Below, one piece after another: positions 1 to 7,616 of a stretch of 52,756 bases of DNA. The first letter of the stretch is position 1; every line of letters starts with the position of its first letter. Under the pieces are notes generated by a model that saw only the letters and a program-made list of their open reading frames with translations, was not told the origin of the DNA and did no database searches. Made by a program: the position numbers and the translations under genes. The stretch covers positions 1 to 52,756 of the forward strand of contig NZ_QPIB01000012.1 of the NCBI RefSeq assembly GCF_003671765.1, given 5' to 3'. The DNA comes from Xenophilus sp. E41. GTDB taxonomy: Bacteria > Pseudomonadota > Gammaproteobacteria > Burkholderiales > Burkholderiaceae_C.

Positions 1-147
1 TTCGTCGTACTTCTTGGCCTCACCGCCGAACTTGGCCGACAGCACCGTGGCGATCGCCGCCGTCAGCGTCGTCTTGCCATGGTCCACGTGACCGATCGTG
101 CCCACGTTCACGTGCGGCTTGGTGCGCTCGAACTTGCCTTTTGCCAT
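1..147 (-). CDS. tuf: Elongation factor Tu, N-terminal fragment (cut by window edge)
   Basis: The first 49 residues of EF-Tu are visible, read leftwards from the ATG at 147. They contain the P-loop of translational GTPases (GHVDHGKTT) and the typical start [16 protein letters not shown]-Tu delivers aminoacyl-tRNA to the ribosome in the cytoplasm. The rest of the gene lies outside the window. Three tRNA genes on the same strand lie directly upstream, which is the usual betaproteobacterial arrangement ahead of the secE-nusG-rpl-rpoBC region, so co-transcription with the tRNAs is likely. Confidence 0.97.
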
Positions 148-218
148 TTTTTCGACTCCGAAAAATAACTGGATCACACGACAAGGAGGGCAGCGGTGCT
201 GCGCTCTCCCTGAATCAC

Positions 219-293
<75 letters not shown>

Positions 294-335
294 GACACGA
301 AAACCATTGCCTGGACCATCGACAACGGACTTGCC

Positions 336-409
336 TGGAGCGGGAGACGGGAATCGAACCCGCGTCATCAGCTTGGAAGGCTGGGGTTCTACCATTGAAC
401 TACTCCCGC
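336..409 (-). tRNA. tRNA-Gly (TCC anticodon)
   Basis: This is a 74-nt cloverleaf on the reverse strand with acceptor stem GCGGGAG/CTCCCGC, T discriminator and encoded CCA. The anticodon loop CTTCCAA gives TCC. The T-loop is GGTTCGATTCC. The first anticodon-stem pair appears to be a C-A mismatch; the rest of the fold is normal. Confidence 0.97.
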
Positions 410-485
410 ATCGTGACGCCCCGGCACGTGCCGGACCGTCGCGTGCGCTCGTTTTTCAAAGCGCCTGACAAATCCATTCAATCGC

Positions 486-571
486 TGGTGGAGAGGGCTG
501 GATTCGAACCAGCGTACTCGTAAGAGGGCAGATTTACAGTCTGCTGCCATTAACCACTCGGCCACCTCTCC
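486..571 (-). tRNA. tRNA-Tyr (GTA anticodon)
   Basis: An 86-nt class II tRNA with a long variable arm, on the reverse strand. The acceptor stem is GGAGAGG/CCTCTCC with discriminator A and encoded CCA. The anticodon loop reads CTGTAAA (anticodon GTA). It is the first gene of the tRNA-Tyr/Gly/Thr-tuf unit. Confidence 0.97.
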
Positions 572-583
572 GGCGAACCTCGA

Positions 584-612
584 ACTATAGCACGAGTGGA
601 ACGCCTCGTCAC
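584..612 (-). promoter_or_regulatory. Promoter of the tRNA-Tyr/Gly/Thr-tuf unit
   Basis: On the reverse strand a -35 box GTGACG (607-612) and a -10 box TATAGT (584-589) are separated by exactly 17 nt. The -10 box ends 12 nt upstream of the tRNA-Tyr 5' end. Both boxes are close to the sigma70 consensus and nothing else in the gap competes. Confidence 0.7.
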
Positions 613-725
613 TGGCCCGCGCACCGATGCGATGCAAAGTCGCCAATGCGGTCTCCGGCCCCCGGGCAACCCTTTCCATCCAAGGGTTAACCCGCAGATC
701 AATGCTGCAGTGCACAATTACCCGG

Positions 726-1856
726 ATGAAACCGATTTCCTTGCCTCTTCCTGCGCCGGCCCAGCGCACCCGCCGCCGGGTGAACCTCGCCCTGCAGGGC
801 GGCGGCTCGCACGGTGCCTTCACCTGGGGAGTGCTGGACGCCCTCCTCGAAGACGGCCGCCTCGACTTCGAGGGCATCAGCGGCGCCAGCGCCGGCGCGG
901 TCAACGCAGTGGCGCTGGCCCATGGCTTCGCGACCGCGCGCGCCGCCGGTGGCGATCGGGCCGCGGCTCAGGCGGCGGCGCGCGCGACGCTGGAGCGCGT
1001 CTGGCGCCGCGTCGCAGGCGCCGGGGCGCCGGGCGCGATCGCCCAGCAGTTCGCGCGCCTGCTCTTCGGTGACGGCTCGGCCCTGCGCTCGACGCTGGGC
1101 ATGGACCCCTGGGCCTCGCCGTACCACTTCAACCCGCTCGACATCAACCCGCTGCGCCAGTTGCTGGACCAGGAGATCGACTTCGACGCCCTGGCCGAAC
1201 TGGAGGCGCCCCGCGTCTTCGTCTCGGCCACGCAGGTGCGCACCGGCCGTGCCGAGATCTTCCATGGCGAGCGGCTGACGCTCGCGGCCGTGATGGCCTC
1301 GGCCTGCCTGCCCACGATGTTCCAGGCGGTGGACATCGACGGCGAGCCCTACTGGGATGGCGGCTACTCGGCCAACCCCGCCCTGCTGCCGCTGATCGAC
1401 CGCTGCGAGAGCGCCGACATCGTGCTGGTGCAGCTCAACCCGCTGGCGCGCGTGGAGACGCCGCGCACGCCTTTCGAGATCGAGCAGCGCATGACCGAGC
1501 TGGCCTTCAACGCCAGCCTGCTGTCGCAAATGCGCAGCATCGACTTCATCAACCAGCTGCTGGCCGACGGCCGGCTGCAGGAGGGCAGCCAGTACCGCAA
1601 GCTGCTGCTGCACCGCATCGACGTCGACAGCGCCAGTCACGCACCGCTGTCGGCGGCCAGCAAGATGTCGGCCGACATCCGCATGATCGAGGCCCTGTTC
1701 GAAAGCGGCCGCGCCGCCGCCGGCGACTGGCTGGCGCAGAACTTCGACGCCCTGGGCCGCCACAGCACGATCGACATCCAGCAGGACTACGTGGCCGGAA
1801 GCGTCACCACGCCACTGTCCCCGCCGGTGAGCGACAAGCCGTCGAAGCGGGCGTAG
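726..1856 (+). CDS. Patatin-like phospholipase family protein
   Basis: A 376-residue protein with the complete patatin signature. It has an oxyanion-hole loop GGGSHG at residues 25-30, a nucleophile elbow GASAG with Ser55, and the DGG motif with the catalytic Asp at residue 211. The family are serine acyl hydrolases using a Ser-Asp dyad on phospholipids or other acyl esters; the natural substrate here is unknown. No signal peptide is seen, so it should be cytoplasmic. I chose the ATG at 726 because homology-like sequence begins shortly after it. The frame is open further upstream to 627, but that part resembles no domain and overlaps the likely tRNA promoter region. It is a single gene, convergent with ung. 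Confidence 0.88.
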   Translation: MKPISLPLPAPAQRTRRRVNLALQGGGSHGAFTWGVLDALLEDGRLDFEGISGASAGAVNAVALAHGFATARAAGGDRAAAQAAARATLERVWRRVAGAGAPGAIAQQFARLLFGDGSALRSTLGMDPWASPYHFNPLDINPLRQLLDQEIDFDALAELEAPRVFVSATQVRTGRAEIFHGERLTLAAVMASACLPTMFQAVDIDGEPYWDGGYSANPALLPLIDRCESADIVLVQLNPLARVETPRTPFEIEQRMTELAFNASLLSQMRSIDFINQLLADGRLQEGSQYRKLLLHRIDVDSASHAPLSAASKMSADIRMIEALFESGRAAAGDWLAQNFDALGRHSTIDIQQDYVAGSVTTPLSPPVSDKPSKRA

Positions 1857-1897
1857 GACCCGCGCACCGCTGTCGACCCGGGCAGCGACCGAATCCG

Positions 1898-2629
1898 TCA
1901 GGCCGCCGGGTCGGACGGCGCCAGCGCCTGCTGCGCCTCGCGCCACGCGCGCGCCTGCCCGAAATGCCCGCAGCCGATGAAAGGCACCGGCGGCTTCAGC
2001 GCCGACAGCGGCGAGGGATGGTTCGACATCAGCAGCTTGTGGCGCTTGGCGTCGATGAAGCCGCGCTTGCTCTGCGCATGCGCGCCCCAGAGCATGAAGA
2101 CCACCGGCCGCGGGCCCTGGGCCACATGGCGGATCACCGCGTCGGTCAGCACCTCCCAGCCCTTGCCGGAATGGCTGGCCGCCTGGCCCTCCTCCACGGT
2201 GAGGCAGGTGTTGAGCAGCAGCACGCCGTTCTTCGCCCACTTCACCAGGCTGCCGCCCGGTTCGGGAAAGGTGGGCGGCGGCGTGCCCAGATCGCGCGCC
2301 AGCTCCTTGAAGATGTTGCGCAACGACGGCGGCAGCGCCACGCCCGGCGCCACCGAGAAGGCCAGCCCCTCGGCCTGGCCGCGGCCGTGGTACGGGTCCT
2401 GTCCGAGGATCACGACGCGCACCGCCTCGGGCGGCGTCAGTTCCAGCGCCCGCAGCGGCTGCGGCGGGAAGATGCTGGCGCCGGCCGCCAGCCGATCGCC
2501 CAGGAAACCGAGCAGCTTCTGCCCCACCGCCGAGCCGAAGAAGTCGTCGACCAGCGGCCGCCAGCCGGGCGCTACGGGCCAGTCGGCCGGGTCGGCGGAC
2601 TGCAATTGGGTGACGCGAATTTCAGGCAT
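1898..2629 (-). CDS. ung: Uracil-DNA glycosylase (family 1)
   Basis: A 243-residue enzyme that removes uracil from DNA at the first step of base excision repair. The catalytic motif GQDPYH (Asp78) is followed by GRGQAEGLAFSV, and the DNA-intercalation motif HPSPLSA lies near the C-terminus, all as in family 1. The start at 2629 has a GGAGG site 8 nt upstream. That site and the ATG itself are part of the dispersed repeat at 2628-2684. A start 9 codons earlier is possible but has no better site. It is the last gene of the leftward trp block, 66 bp after trpC. Confidence 0.95.
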   Translation of the reverse strand: MPEIRVTQLQSADPADWPVAPGWRPLVDDFFGSAVGQKLLGFLGDRLAAGASIFPPQPLRALELTPPEAVRVVILGQDPYHGRGQAEGLAFSVAPGVALPPSLRNIFKELARDLGTPPPTFPEPGGSLVKWAKNGVLLLNTCLTVEEGQAASHSGKGWEVLTDAVIRHVAQGPRPVVFMLWGAHAQSKRGFIDAKRHKLLMSNHPSPLSALKPPVPFIGCGHFGQARAWREAQQALAPSDPAA

Positions 2630-2684
2630 GAAATCGGCCTCCGGCGCCCACCCCATCTGCGCAGGCAGCTACCAAATCCATAGC
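2628..2684 (+). repeat. Dispersed repeat, copy 1 (ung start)
   Basis: About 57 bp matching the window-wide repeat: an ATGAAATCGGCCTCC head, a GCGCCC core, and a GCGCAGGCAGCTACCAAAT tail ending in ATAGC. Its head, read on the reverse strand, is the ribosome binding site and start codon of ung. Confidence 0.75.
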
Positions 2685-2695
2685 GCCGCCCTTCT

Positions 2696-3499
2696 TCAGG
2701 CGAAGAGCTTCGCCAAGGCCTCGCCCGGTTCAGGCGCCCGCATGAAGCTTTCGCCCACCAGGAAGGCGTCGACGCCGGCGTCGCGCAGCGTCTTCACGTC
2801 CACGCGCGTGGCGATGCCCGATTCGGTCACCAGCAGCCGGTCGGGTGGCACGGCCGCCTTCAGGTCGATCGTGGTCTGGATCGAGACCTCGAAGTTGCGC
2901 AGGTTGCGGTTGTTGACGCCGACCAGCGGCGTCTTGAGCTTCAGCGCGCGCTCCATCTCGGCGGCGTCGTGCACCTCCACCAGCACCGCCATGCCCAGGC
3001 CCATCGCGATGGCCTCGAAGTCCTTCATCTGCGCGTCGTCCAGGCAGGCGGCGATGAGCAGCACGCAGTCCGCGCCGATCGCGCGCGACTCGTAGATCTG
3101 CCAGGCGTCGACCATGAAGTCCTTGCGCAGCACCGGCAGCTCGCACGAGGCGCGCGCCTGCTTGAGGTAGTCGACGCTGCCCTGGAAGAACTGCCGGTCG
3201 GTCAGCACCGACAGGCAGGCCGCGCTGATGCCGCCATCGCCCTCGGCATAGCTCTGTGCCAGGTCGGCCGGGATGAACTCGCCCTCGCGGATCACGCCCT
3301 TGCTGGGGCTGGCCTTCTTGATCTCGGCGATCACGGCGGCCTGGCCGGCGCCGATCTTGGCGCGCATCGCGCCCACGAAGTCGCGTGTCAGCACACGGCT
3401 CTCGGCGTCGAAGCGGATCGCCTCCAGCGAAGTGCGCTTCTTCGCCGCGGCCACTTCCTCGTGCTTGACGGCAACGATCTTGTTCAGGATGTCGGACAT
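2696..3499 (-). CDS. trpC: Indole-3-glycerol-phosphate synthase
   Basis: A 267-residue TIM-barrel enzyme that decarboxylates and closes CdRP to indole-3-glycerol phosphate, the fourth step of tryptophan synthesis. Characteristic motifs are [15 protein letters not shown] near residue 65, [22 protein letters not shown] and ESGI. The length is that of a stand-alone TrpC without a fused TrpF domain. The ATG at 3499 is preceded by a GGAGAA site, and the frame upstream of it belongs to the trpD overlap. trpD lies 22 bp upstream on the same strand. Confidence 0.97.
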   Translation of the reverse strand: MSDILNKIVAVKHEEVAAAKKRTSLEAIRFDAESRVLTRDFVGAMRAKIGAGQAAVIAEIKKASPSKGVIREGEFIPADLAQSYAEGDGGISAACLSVLTDRQFFQGSVDYLKQARASCELPVLRKDFMVDAWQIYESRAIGADCVLLIAACLDDAQMKDFEAIAMGLGMAVLVEVHDAAEMERALKLKTPLVGVNNRNLRNFEVSIQTTIDLKAAVPPDRLLVTESGIATRVDVKTLRDAGVDAFLVGESFMRAPEPGEALAKLFA

Positions 3500-3521
3500 G
3501 GGTCGATTCTCCGTGCGCCGC

Positions 3522-4544
3522 TCAGGCCGCGGTGGTCGCGGCCACCAGCTGCCCCAGCTTGGCCTTGGCCGCGCCCGAGTCGATGGCCTCGCGCGCCTTC
3601 TCGATGCCGATGCCGATCGAGTCGGCCACATTGGCCGCGTACAGCGTCGCACCGGCGTTGAGCAGCACGATGTCGCGCGGCGCGCCGGGCTCGCCGTCGA
3701 GCACGCCGACCAGCATCGCCTTCGACTGCTCGGGCGTCTCCACGCGCAGGCTGCGGTTGCTCACCATCTGCAGGCCGAAGTCCTCGGGATGGATCTCGTA
3801 CTCGCGGATCTCGCCGTTCTTCAACTCACCGACCAGCGTGGCCGCGCCGAGCGAGACCTCGTCCATGCCGTCGCGGCCATAGACCACGACCGCATGCTCG
3901 GCGCCCAGGCGCTGCAGCGCGCGCACCTGGATGCCGACCAGGTCGGGGTGGAACACGCCCATCAGGATGTTGGGCGCATCGGCCGGGTTGGTGAGCGGCC
4001 CGAGGATGTTGAAGAAGGTCTTGACGCCCATCTCCTTGCGCACCGGCGCCACGTTCTTCATGGCCGGGTGGTGGTTGGGCGCGAACATGAAGCCGATGCC
4101 CACGCGCGCGATGGTGTCGGCGATCTGCTCGGGCGTGCGCTGCAGGCTCACGCCCAGGGCCTCGAGCACGTCCGCGCTGCCCGACTTGCTCGACACGCTG
4201 CGCCCGCCGTGCTTGGCGACGCGCGCGCCGGCCGCGGCGGCCACGAACATCGAGCAGGTGCTGATGTTGAAGGTGTGCGAGCCGTCGCCGCCCGTGCCCA
4301 CCACGTCGACCAGGTGCGTCTTGTCGGCCACGTGCACGCGGGCGGAGAGTTCGCGCATCACCTGCGCGGCGGCGGTGATCTCGCCGATGGTCTCCTTCTT
4401 CACGCGCAGGCCGGTCGTGATGGCGGCCACCATGAGCGGCGAGATCTCGCCCTTCATGATCAGCCGCATCAGATGCAGCATCTCGTCGTGGAAGATCTCG
4501 CGGTGCTCGATGGTGCGCTGGAGCGCTTCCTGGGGGGTGATCAT
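3522..4544 (-). CDS. trpD: Anthranilate phosphoribosyltransferase
   Basis: A 340-residue enzyme that transfers phosphoribose from PRPP to anthranilate. The PRPP-binding loop [35 protein letters not shown] and the NILGPLTNP segment are all intact. It starts at the ATG at 4544 with a strong AAGGAGAG site. It follows the LysE-family gene by 37 bp and precedes trpC by 22 bp, so the trp genes continue after the ltaE/lysE interruption. Confidence 0.97.
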   Translation of the reverse strand: MITPQEALQRTIEHREIFHDEMLHLMRLIMKGEISPLMVAAITTGLRVKKETIGEITAAAQVMRELSARVHVADKTHLVDVVGTGGDGSHTFNISTCSMFVAAAAGARVAKHGGRSVSSKSGSADVLEALGVSLQRTPEQIADTIARVGIGFMFAPNHHPAMKNVAPVRKEMGVKTFFNILGPLTNPADAPNILMGVFHPDLVGIQVRALQRLGAEHAVVVYGRDGMDEVSLGAATLVGELKNGEIREYEIHPEDFGLQMVSNRSLRVETPEQSKAMLVGVLDGEPGAPRDIVLLNAGATLYAANVADSIGIGIEKAREAIDSGAAKAKLGQLVAATTAA

Positions 4545-4581
4545 GGGTCTCTCTCCTTGAATCTGATGTGGGGCCCGCCGC

Positions 4582-5262
4582 TCAGCGCACCGCAGGACTG
4601 TCGGTGAAGGCCAGGCGCACGCCGAAGGCGATGAACACGGCGCCCGCGACGCGCTCCATGACCTGCATGCCGCGCCGCATGAAGCCCGCGCGCCGGGCCG
4701 CCCACGCCGCGGCCAGCGCCCAGCCGGCACACACGGCGAGGCCGTTGAAGGTGAACAGCAGCCCCAGTGCCAGGAACACGGCCCACGCGTGCGGCGTGCC
4801 GGCCACGATGAACTGCGGCACGAAGGCGAGGAAGAACAGCGCCACCTTGGGGTTCAGCACGTTGGTGAGGAAGCCGCGGCGGAACACGACGGCCGCCGGC
4901 GATTCAACGCCGGATGGGCCTGCAGCGCCCGCCGCATCTGCGGAAGCAGCTATCAAATCAGGCGCATCGGTCGGCTTGCGGGCGAACAGCATCGTGATGC
5001 CCACGTAGACCAGGTAGGCCGCGCCCACCCACTTGAGGACGGAAAAGGCCGTGGCCGATGCCGCGACCAGCGCGCTCACGCCGACGGCCGCCGCCACCAC
5101 GTGCACGCAGCAGCCCGCCGCGATGCCCAGCGCCGCGACCAGGCCGCGCCGCGCGCCGCCGCGCAGCGCGTGGCTCACGATGAAGAACACGTCCGGCCCC
5201 GGCGTCAGGTTGAGCAGCAGGCCGGCGCCGATGAAGAGCAGCAGGTGCTGGGCGTCGGGCAT
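4582..5262 (-). CDS. LysE-family amino acid exporter with repeat-derived insertion
   Basis: A 226-residue inner-membrane protein of the LysE/RhtB family, which exports amino acids or their analogues. It begins with the family signature [21 protein letters not shown] and has about five or six hydrophobic segments. The central loop, which normally leads directly into a [20 protein letters not shown] segment (seen at about 129-144), carries an extra Ala-rich stretch at about residues 98-125. That stretch is encoded by a copy of the dispersed repeat (4918-4964). The frame stays open. It lies between ltaE and trpD, 18 bp after ltaE, so it may be co-expressed with tryptophan genes; its substrate cannot be told from sequence. 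Confidence 0.9.
   Translation of the reverse strand: MPDAQHLLLFIGAGLLLNLTPGPDVFFIVSHALRGGARRGLVAALGIAAGCCVHVVAAAVGVSALVAASATAFSVLKWVGAAYLVYVGITMLFARKPTDAPDLIAASADAAGAAGPSGVESPAAVVFRRGFLTNVLNPKVALFFLAFVPQFIVAGTPHAWAVFLALGLLFTFNGLAVCAGWALAAAWAARRAGFMRRGMQVMERVAGAVFIAFGVRLAFTDSPAVR
4918..4964 (+). repeat. Dispersed repeat, copy 2 (inside the LysE-family gene)
   Basis: Reads GCCTGCAGCGCCCGCC, then GCGGAAGCAGCTATCAAAT, the same core and tail as the other copies. It lies wholly within the exporter coding sequence and is translated as [17 protein letters not shown]. Confidence 0.7.
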
Positions 5263-5280
5263 GGCGCTGTCCTGCGGCGC

Positions 5281-6324
5281 TCAGGGCTGGGCGAAGAACG
5301 CGCGCACGGCGGCGACGGCTCGGTCCACGCCCGCGGCATCGACGTCCAGGTGCGTGACGAAGCGCAGGCGGTACAGGCCGGTGGCCAGCACGCCCTGCGT
5401 CTTCAGGTGCTCGATCAGGCCGGTGCCGCGCGCAGCGGCGTCGCCTTCGAGGTCGACGAAGACGATGTTGCTCTGCGGCGCTTCCACGCGCAGGCCCGGG
5501 ATGGCGGCCAGCCCCTCGGCCAGCCGGCTCGCGAGCGCATGGTCCTCGGCCAGGCGCTCGACGTGGTGGTCCAGCGCATGCAGCGCGGCGGCCGCCAGCA
5601 GGCCGGCCTGGCGCATGCCGCCGCCGGCCATCTTGCGGATGCGGTGTGCGCGCGCGATGAACTCGCGGCTGCCCACCAGCGCCGAGCCCACTGGTGCGCC
5701 CAAGCCCTTGCTGAAGCAGACGGAGACACTGTCGAAGTGGCTGGCGATCTCGCGCGCACGCGTGTACGGATCTGCGCCGCCCGAGGCCACCGCCGCATTG
5801 AACAGCCGCGCGCCGTCCAGGTGCGTCGCCAGGCCGTGCCTGCGCGCGAGCGCCGTCGCGTCGCGCAGGTAATCCATGGGCAGCACCTTGCCGCCCAGCG
5901 TGTTCTCCAGCGCCAGCAGGCGGGTGCGCGCGAAGTGCGCGTCGTCGGGCTTGATGGCCGCTTCGATCTGCGCCAGGGGCAGCGTGCCGTCGGGCGCGTG
6001 GTCCAGCGGCTGCGGCTGCACGCTGCCGAAGACCGCCGCGCCGCCGCCTTCCCAGCGGTAGCAGTGCTGCTGCTGGCCAACGATGTACTCGTCGCCGCGG
6101 CCGCAGTGCGCCAGGATGCCGCACAGGTTGCTCTGGGTGCCGGTGGGCACGAAGAGCGCGGCCTCGAAGCCGAGCAGTGCGGCGATGCGCTCCTGCAGCG
6201 CGTTGACCGTCGGGTCGGCGCCGAAGACGTCGTCGCCCAGCGGCGCGGCCAGCATGGCGGCGCGCATCGCGGGCGTGGGCTGCGTCACGGTGTCGCTGCG
6301 CAGGTCGATCGGGGTTTCATGCAT
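5281..6324 (-). CDS. ltaE: Low-specificity L-threonine aldolase
   Basis: A 347-residue PLP enzyme that cleaves L-threonine/allo-threonine to glycine and acetaldehyde. Visible marks are [11 protein letters not shown] at the N-terminus, the PLP-phosphate region TGTQSN, Asp170 in HLDGAR and the Schiff-base Lys206 in [12 protein letters not shown] start at the ATG at 6324. It has GGAGG 8 nt upstream, and both come from repeat copy 3. A start 15 codons earlier would translate the repeat itself. It sits between trpG and the exporter gene, so it is physically inside the trp block without a clear pathway role there. Confidence 0.92.
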   Translation of the reverse strand: MHETPIDLRSDTVTQPTPAMRAAMLAAPLGDDVFGADPTVNALQERIAALLGFEAALFVPTGTQSNLCGILAHCGRGDEYIVGQQQHCYRWEGGGAAVFGSVQPQPLDHAPDGTLPLAQIEAAIKPDDAHFARTRLLALENTLGGKVLPMDYLRDATALARRHGLATHLDGARLFNAAVASGGADPYTRAREIASHFDSVSVCFSKGLGAPVGSALVGSREFIARAHRIRKMAGGGMRQAGLLAAAALHALDHHVERLAEDHALASRLAEGLAAIPGLRVEAPQSNIVFVDLEGDAAARGTGLIEHLKTQGVLATGLYRLRFVTHLDVDAAGVDRAVAAVRAFFAQP

Positions 6325-6379
6325 CAAATCGACCTCCAGCGTGCATCCAGTGGGCGCAAGCAGCTGCAAAATTCATAGC
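6322..6379 (+). repeat. Dispersed repeat, copy 3 (ltaE start)
   Basis: CATCAAATCGACCTCCAGCG head, GCGCAAGCAGCTGCAAAAT tail and a terminal ATAGC. On the reverse strand its head gives the GGAGG site and ATG of ltaE, exactly as copy 1 does for ung. Confidence 0.72.
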
Positions 6380-6437
6380 AAATAACAAGCTCAATCCCAG
6401 GCGCCCGAGGAACTGGCTTTGCCAGGCCTCTGGGTGC

Positions 6438-6497
6438 GCCCCCTTCCCGCGAAGCGAGAGAAGGGGGAGCCGCGAAGCGGCATGGGGGATGTTTCAT
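6438..6497 (-). repeat. Second-type 3'-end repeat after trpG (hairpin)
   Basis: On the reverse strand the sequence runs from the trpG stop (TGAAACA) into a CCCC-rich stretch and then a stem CCCCCTTC/GAAGGGGG with a 13-nt loop. It resembles the element after tssL at 50727-50793 in its TGAAACA head, C-runs and terminal GGGGGCG. It may act as a transcript-end or processing hairpin; there is no U-tract. Confidence 0.45.
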
Positions 6498-7081
6498 TGC
6501 AGGAAATTCCTGAGCATGGCATGGCCGTGCTCGGTCAGGATCGATTCGGGGTGGAACTGCACGCCCTCGACGCGCACCTCCTGCGCGAAGCCGGTGTGGC
6601 GCACGCCCATGATCTCGCCGTCGTCGGTCCAGGCCGTGAGCGCGAGTTCCTTCGGGCAGGTGGCGCGCTCGATGGCCAGCGAGTGGTAGCGGTTGACGGT
6701 GAAGCGCTCGGGCAGACCCGCGAACACCCCCTCGCGCGTGGTCGTGATCTCGCTGACCTTGCCGTGCATGAGCTGCTGTGCCCGCACGATGGTGCCGCCG
6801 AAGGCCGCGCCGATGGCCTGGTGCCCCAGGCACACGCCCAGGATCGGCAGCTTGCCCGCGAAGGCGCGGATCGCCGGCACCGACACGCCCGCCTCGGCCG
6901 GCGAGCAGGGCCCGGGCGACACCACCAGCCGCGTCACGCCGGCATCGATGCGCGCCCCGATGTCCTCCAGCGTGAGCTCGTCATTGCGCACCGTCTCCAC
7001 CTCGGCCCCCAGCTCGCCCAGGTATTGGACGATGTTGAAGGTGAAGGAGTCGTAGTTGTCGATCATGAGGACCTTGGTCAT
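6494..7081 (-). CDS. trpG: Anthranilate synthase component II, glutamine amidotransferase
   Basis: A 195-residue class I amidotransferase that supplies ammonia to TrpE for anthranilate formation. It starts with [11 protein letters not shown]. The nucleophile is Cys84 in [10 protein letters not shown], with [11 protein letters not shown] before it and the His-Glu of QFHPESI near the end. A dual role as PabA is possible, as in many bacteria. The ATG at 7081 has an AGGAG site 8 nt upstream. The GxxExxY unit separates it from trpE. Confidence 0.95.
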   Translation of the reverse strand: MTKVLMIDNYDSFTFNIVQYLGELGAEVETVRNDELTLEDIGARIDAGVTRLVVSPGPCSPAEAGVSVPAIRAFAGKLPILGVCLGHQAIGAAFGGTIVRAQQLMHGKVSEITTTREGVFAGLPERFTVNRYHSLAIERATCPKELALTAWTDDGEIMGVRHTGFAQEVRVEGVQFHPESILTEHGHAMLRNFLQ

Positions 7082-7098
7082 TTCTGAGCTCCTGGGAT

Positions 7099-7147
7099 CG
7101 GACATCCGTACGCGAAGGGCGCGAAGGTTTCGCGAAGGACGCGAAAG
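7099..7147 (+). repeat. Left inverted repeat of the GxxExxY unit
   Basis: A 49-bp arm matching the reverse complement of 7551-7599 at 46 of 49 positions. It contains internal copies of CGCGAAGG. It lies in the trpG leader, just upstream of the trpG ribosome binding site. Confidence 0.85.
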
Positions 7148-7163
7148 GAATACAGAAAGGATC

Positions 7164-7616
7164 TCATGCCTTGTTCACCATTCTGTGGATGCCTTTCACG
7201 ACGGGGAAGGCATGAAAGTTGATCAGCAGGCCAACCCGCATGTTCGCCAGACGCAGATACGACAGCAGTTGCGCGCGGTGGACGTCCGAAAGTGCTTCGG
7301 CCACCTTCAGTTCGACGATCAGCGACTCCTCGACGACGAAGTCCGCGCGGTAGGCCACGCCCACGTTGCGCCCTTTGTAGAACGCCGAGATCGGCACCTC
7401 CCGCTCGAACCGAAGCCCACGTTCGCCCAACTCGATGGCAAGCGCCGCCGCGTACGCGCTCTCCAGAAGCCCCGTGCCCAACACGCGCTGAACCTCCACC
7501 GCCGCACCGATCACGTCGTGCGAGAAGTCCCCATCGAAATTTTGGTCTTCCTTTAGCGTCCTTCGCGAAACCTTCGCGTCCTTCGCGTACGGTTGTCCGG
7601 ATTCGAGCTCGCTCAT
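7164..7616 (-). CDS. GxxExxY protein (PD-(D/E)XK nuclease fold)
   Basis: A 150-residue protein of the GxxExxY family (PDDEXK_3). The defining motif GLLESAY lies near residue 50. A nuclease-like core follows: an Asp in [17 protein letters not shown] with the E-x-K of VELK. Cellular function is unknown for the family. Its ATG at 7616 overlaps the trpE stop (ATGA), so it is translationally coupled to trpE. Roughly residues 10-25 are encoded by the right inverted repeat. An upstream start inside trpE is possible but would need a long overlap. It is foreign to the trp pathway. Confidence 0.85.
   Translation of the reverse strand: MSELESGQPYAKDAKVSRRTLKEDQNFDGDFSHDVIGAAVEVQRVLGTGLLESAYAAALAIELGERGLRFEREVPISAFYKGRNVGVAYRADFVVEESLIVELKVAEALSDVHRAQLLSYLRLANMRVGLLINFHAFPVVKGIHRMVNKA
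7551..7599 (+). repeat. Right inverted repeat of the GxxExxY unit
   Basis: A 49-bp arm, inverse of 7099-7147 with three mismatches. It lies inside the 5' part of the GxxExxY coding sequence. Confidence 0.85.

Larger units (their letters stand above)
7099..7599. mobile_element. Putative mobile unit: GxxExxY gene between 49-bp inverted repeats
   Basis: Two 49-bp arms in inverted orientation (46/49 identical) enclose almost the whole GxxExxY coding sequence, between trpE and trpG. The right arm itself encodes residues near the N-terminus of the protein, so the unit is translated as an extension of the host operon. No transposase and no clear target duplication are visible. The boundaries are drawn at the arm ends. 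The mobile interpretation is inference. Confidence 0.5.

Noticed and set aside
7082-7163. CRISPR-like short repeats (CGCGAAGG) near trpG
   Set aside because: The copies are too short and irregularly spaced, without spacers; they are parts of the inverted arms of the GxxExxY unit.
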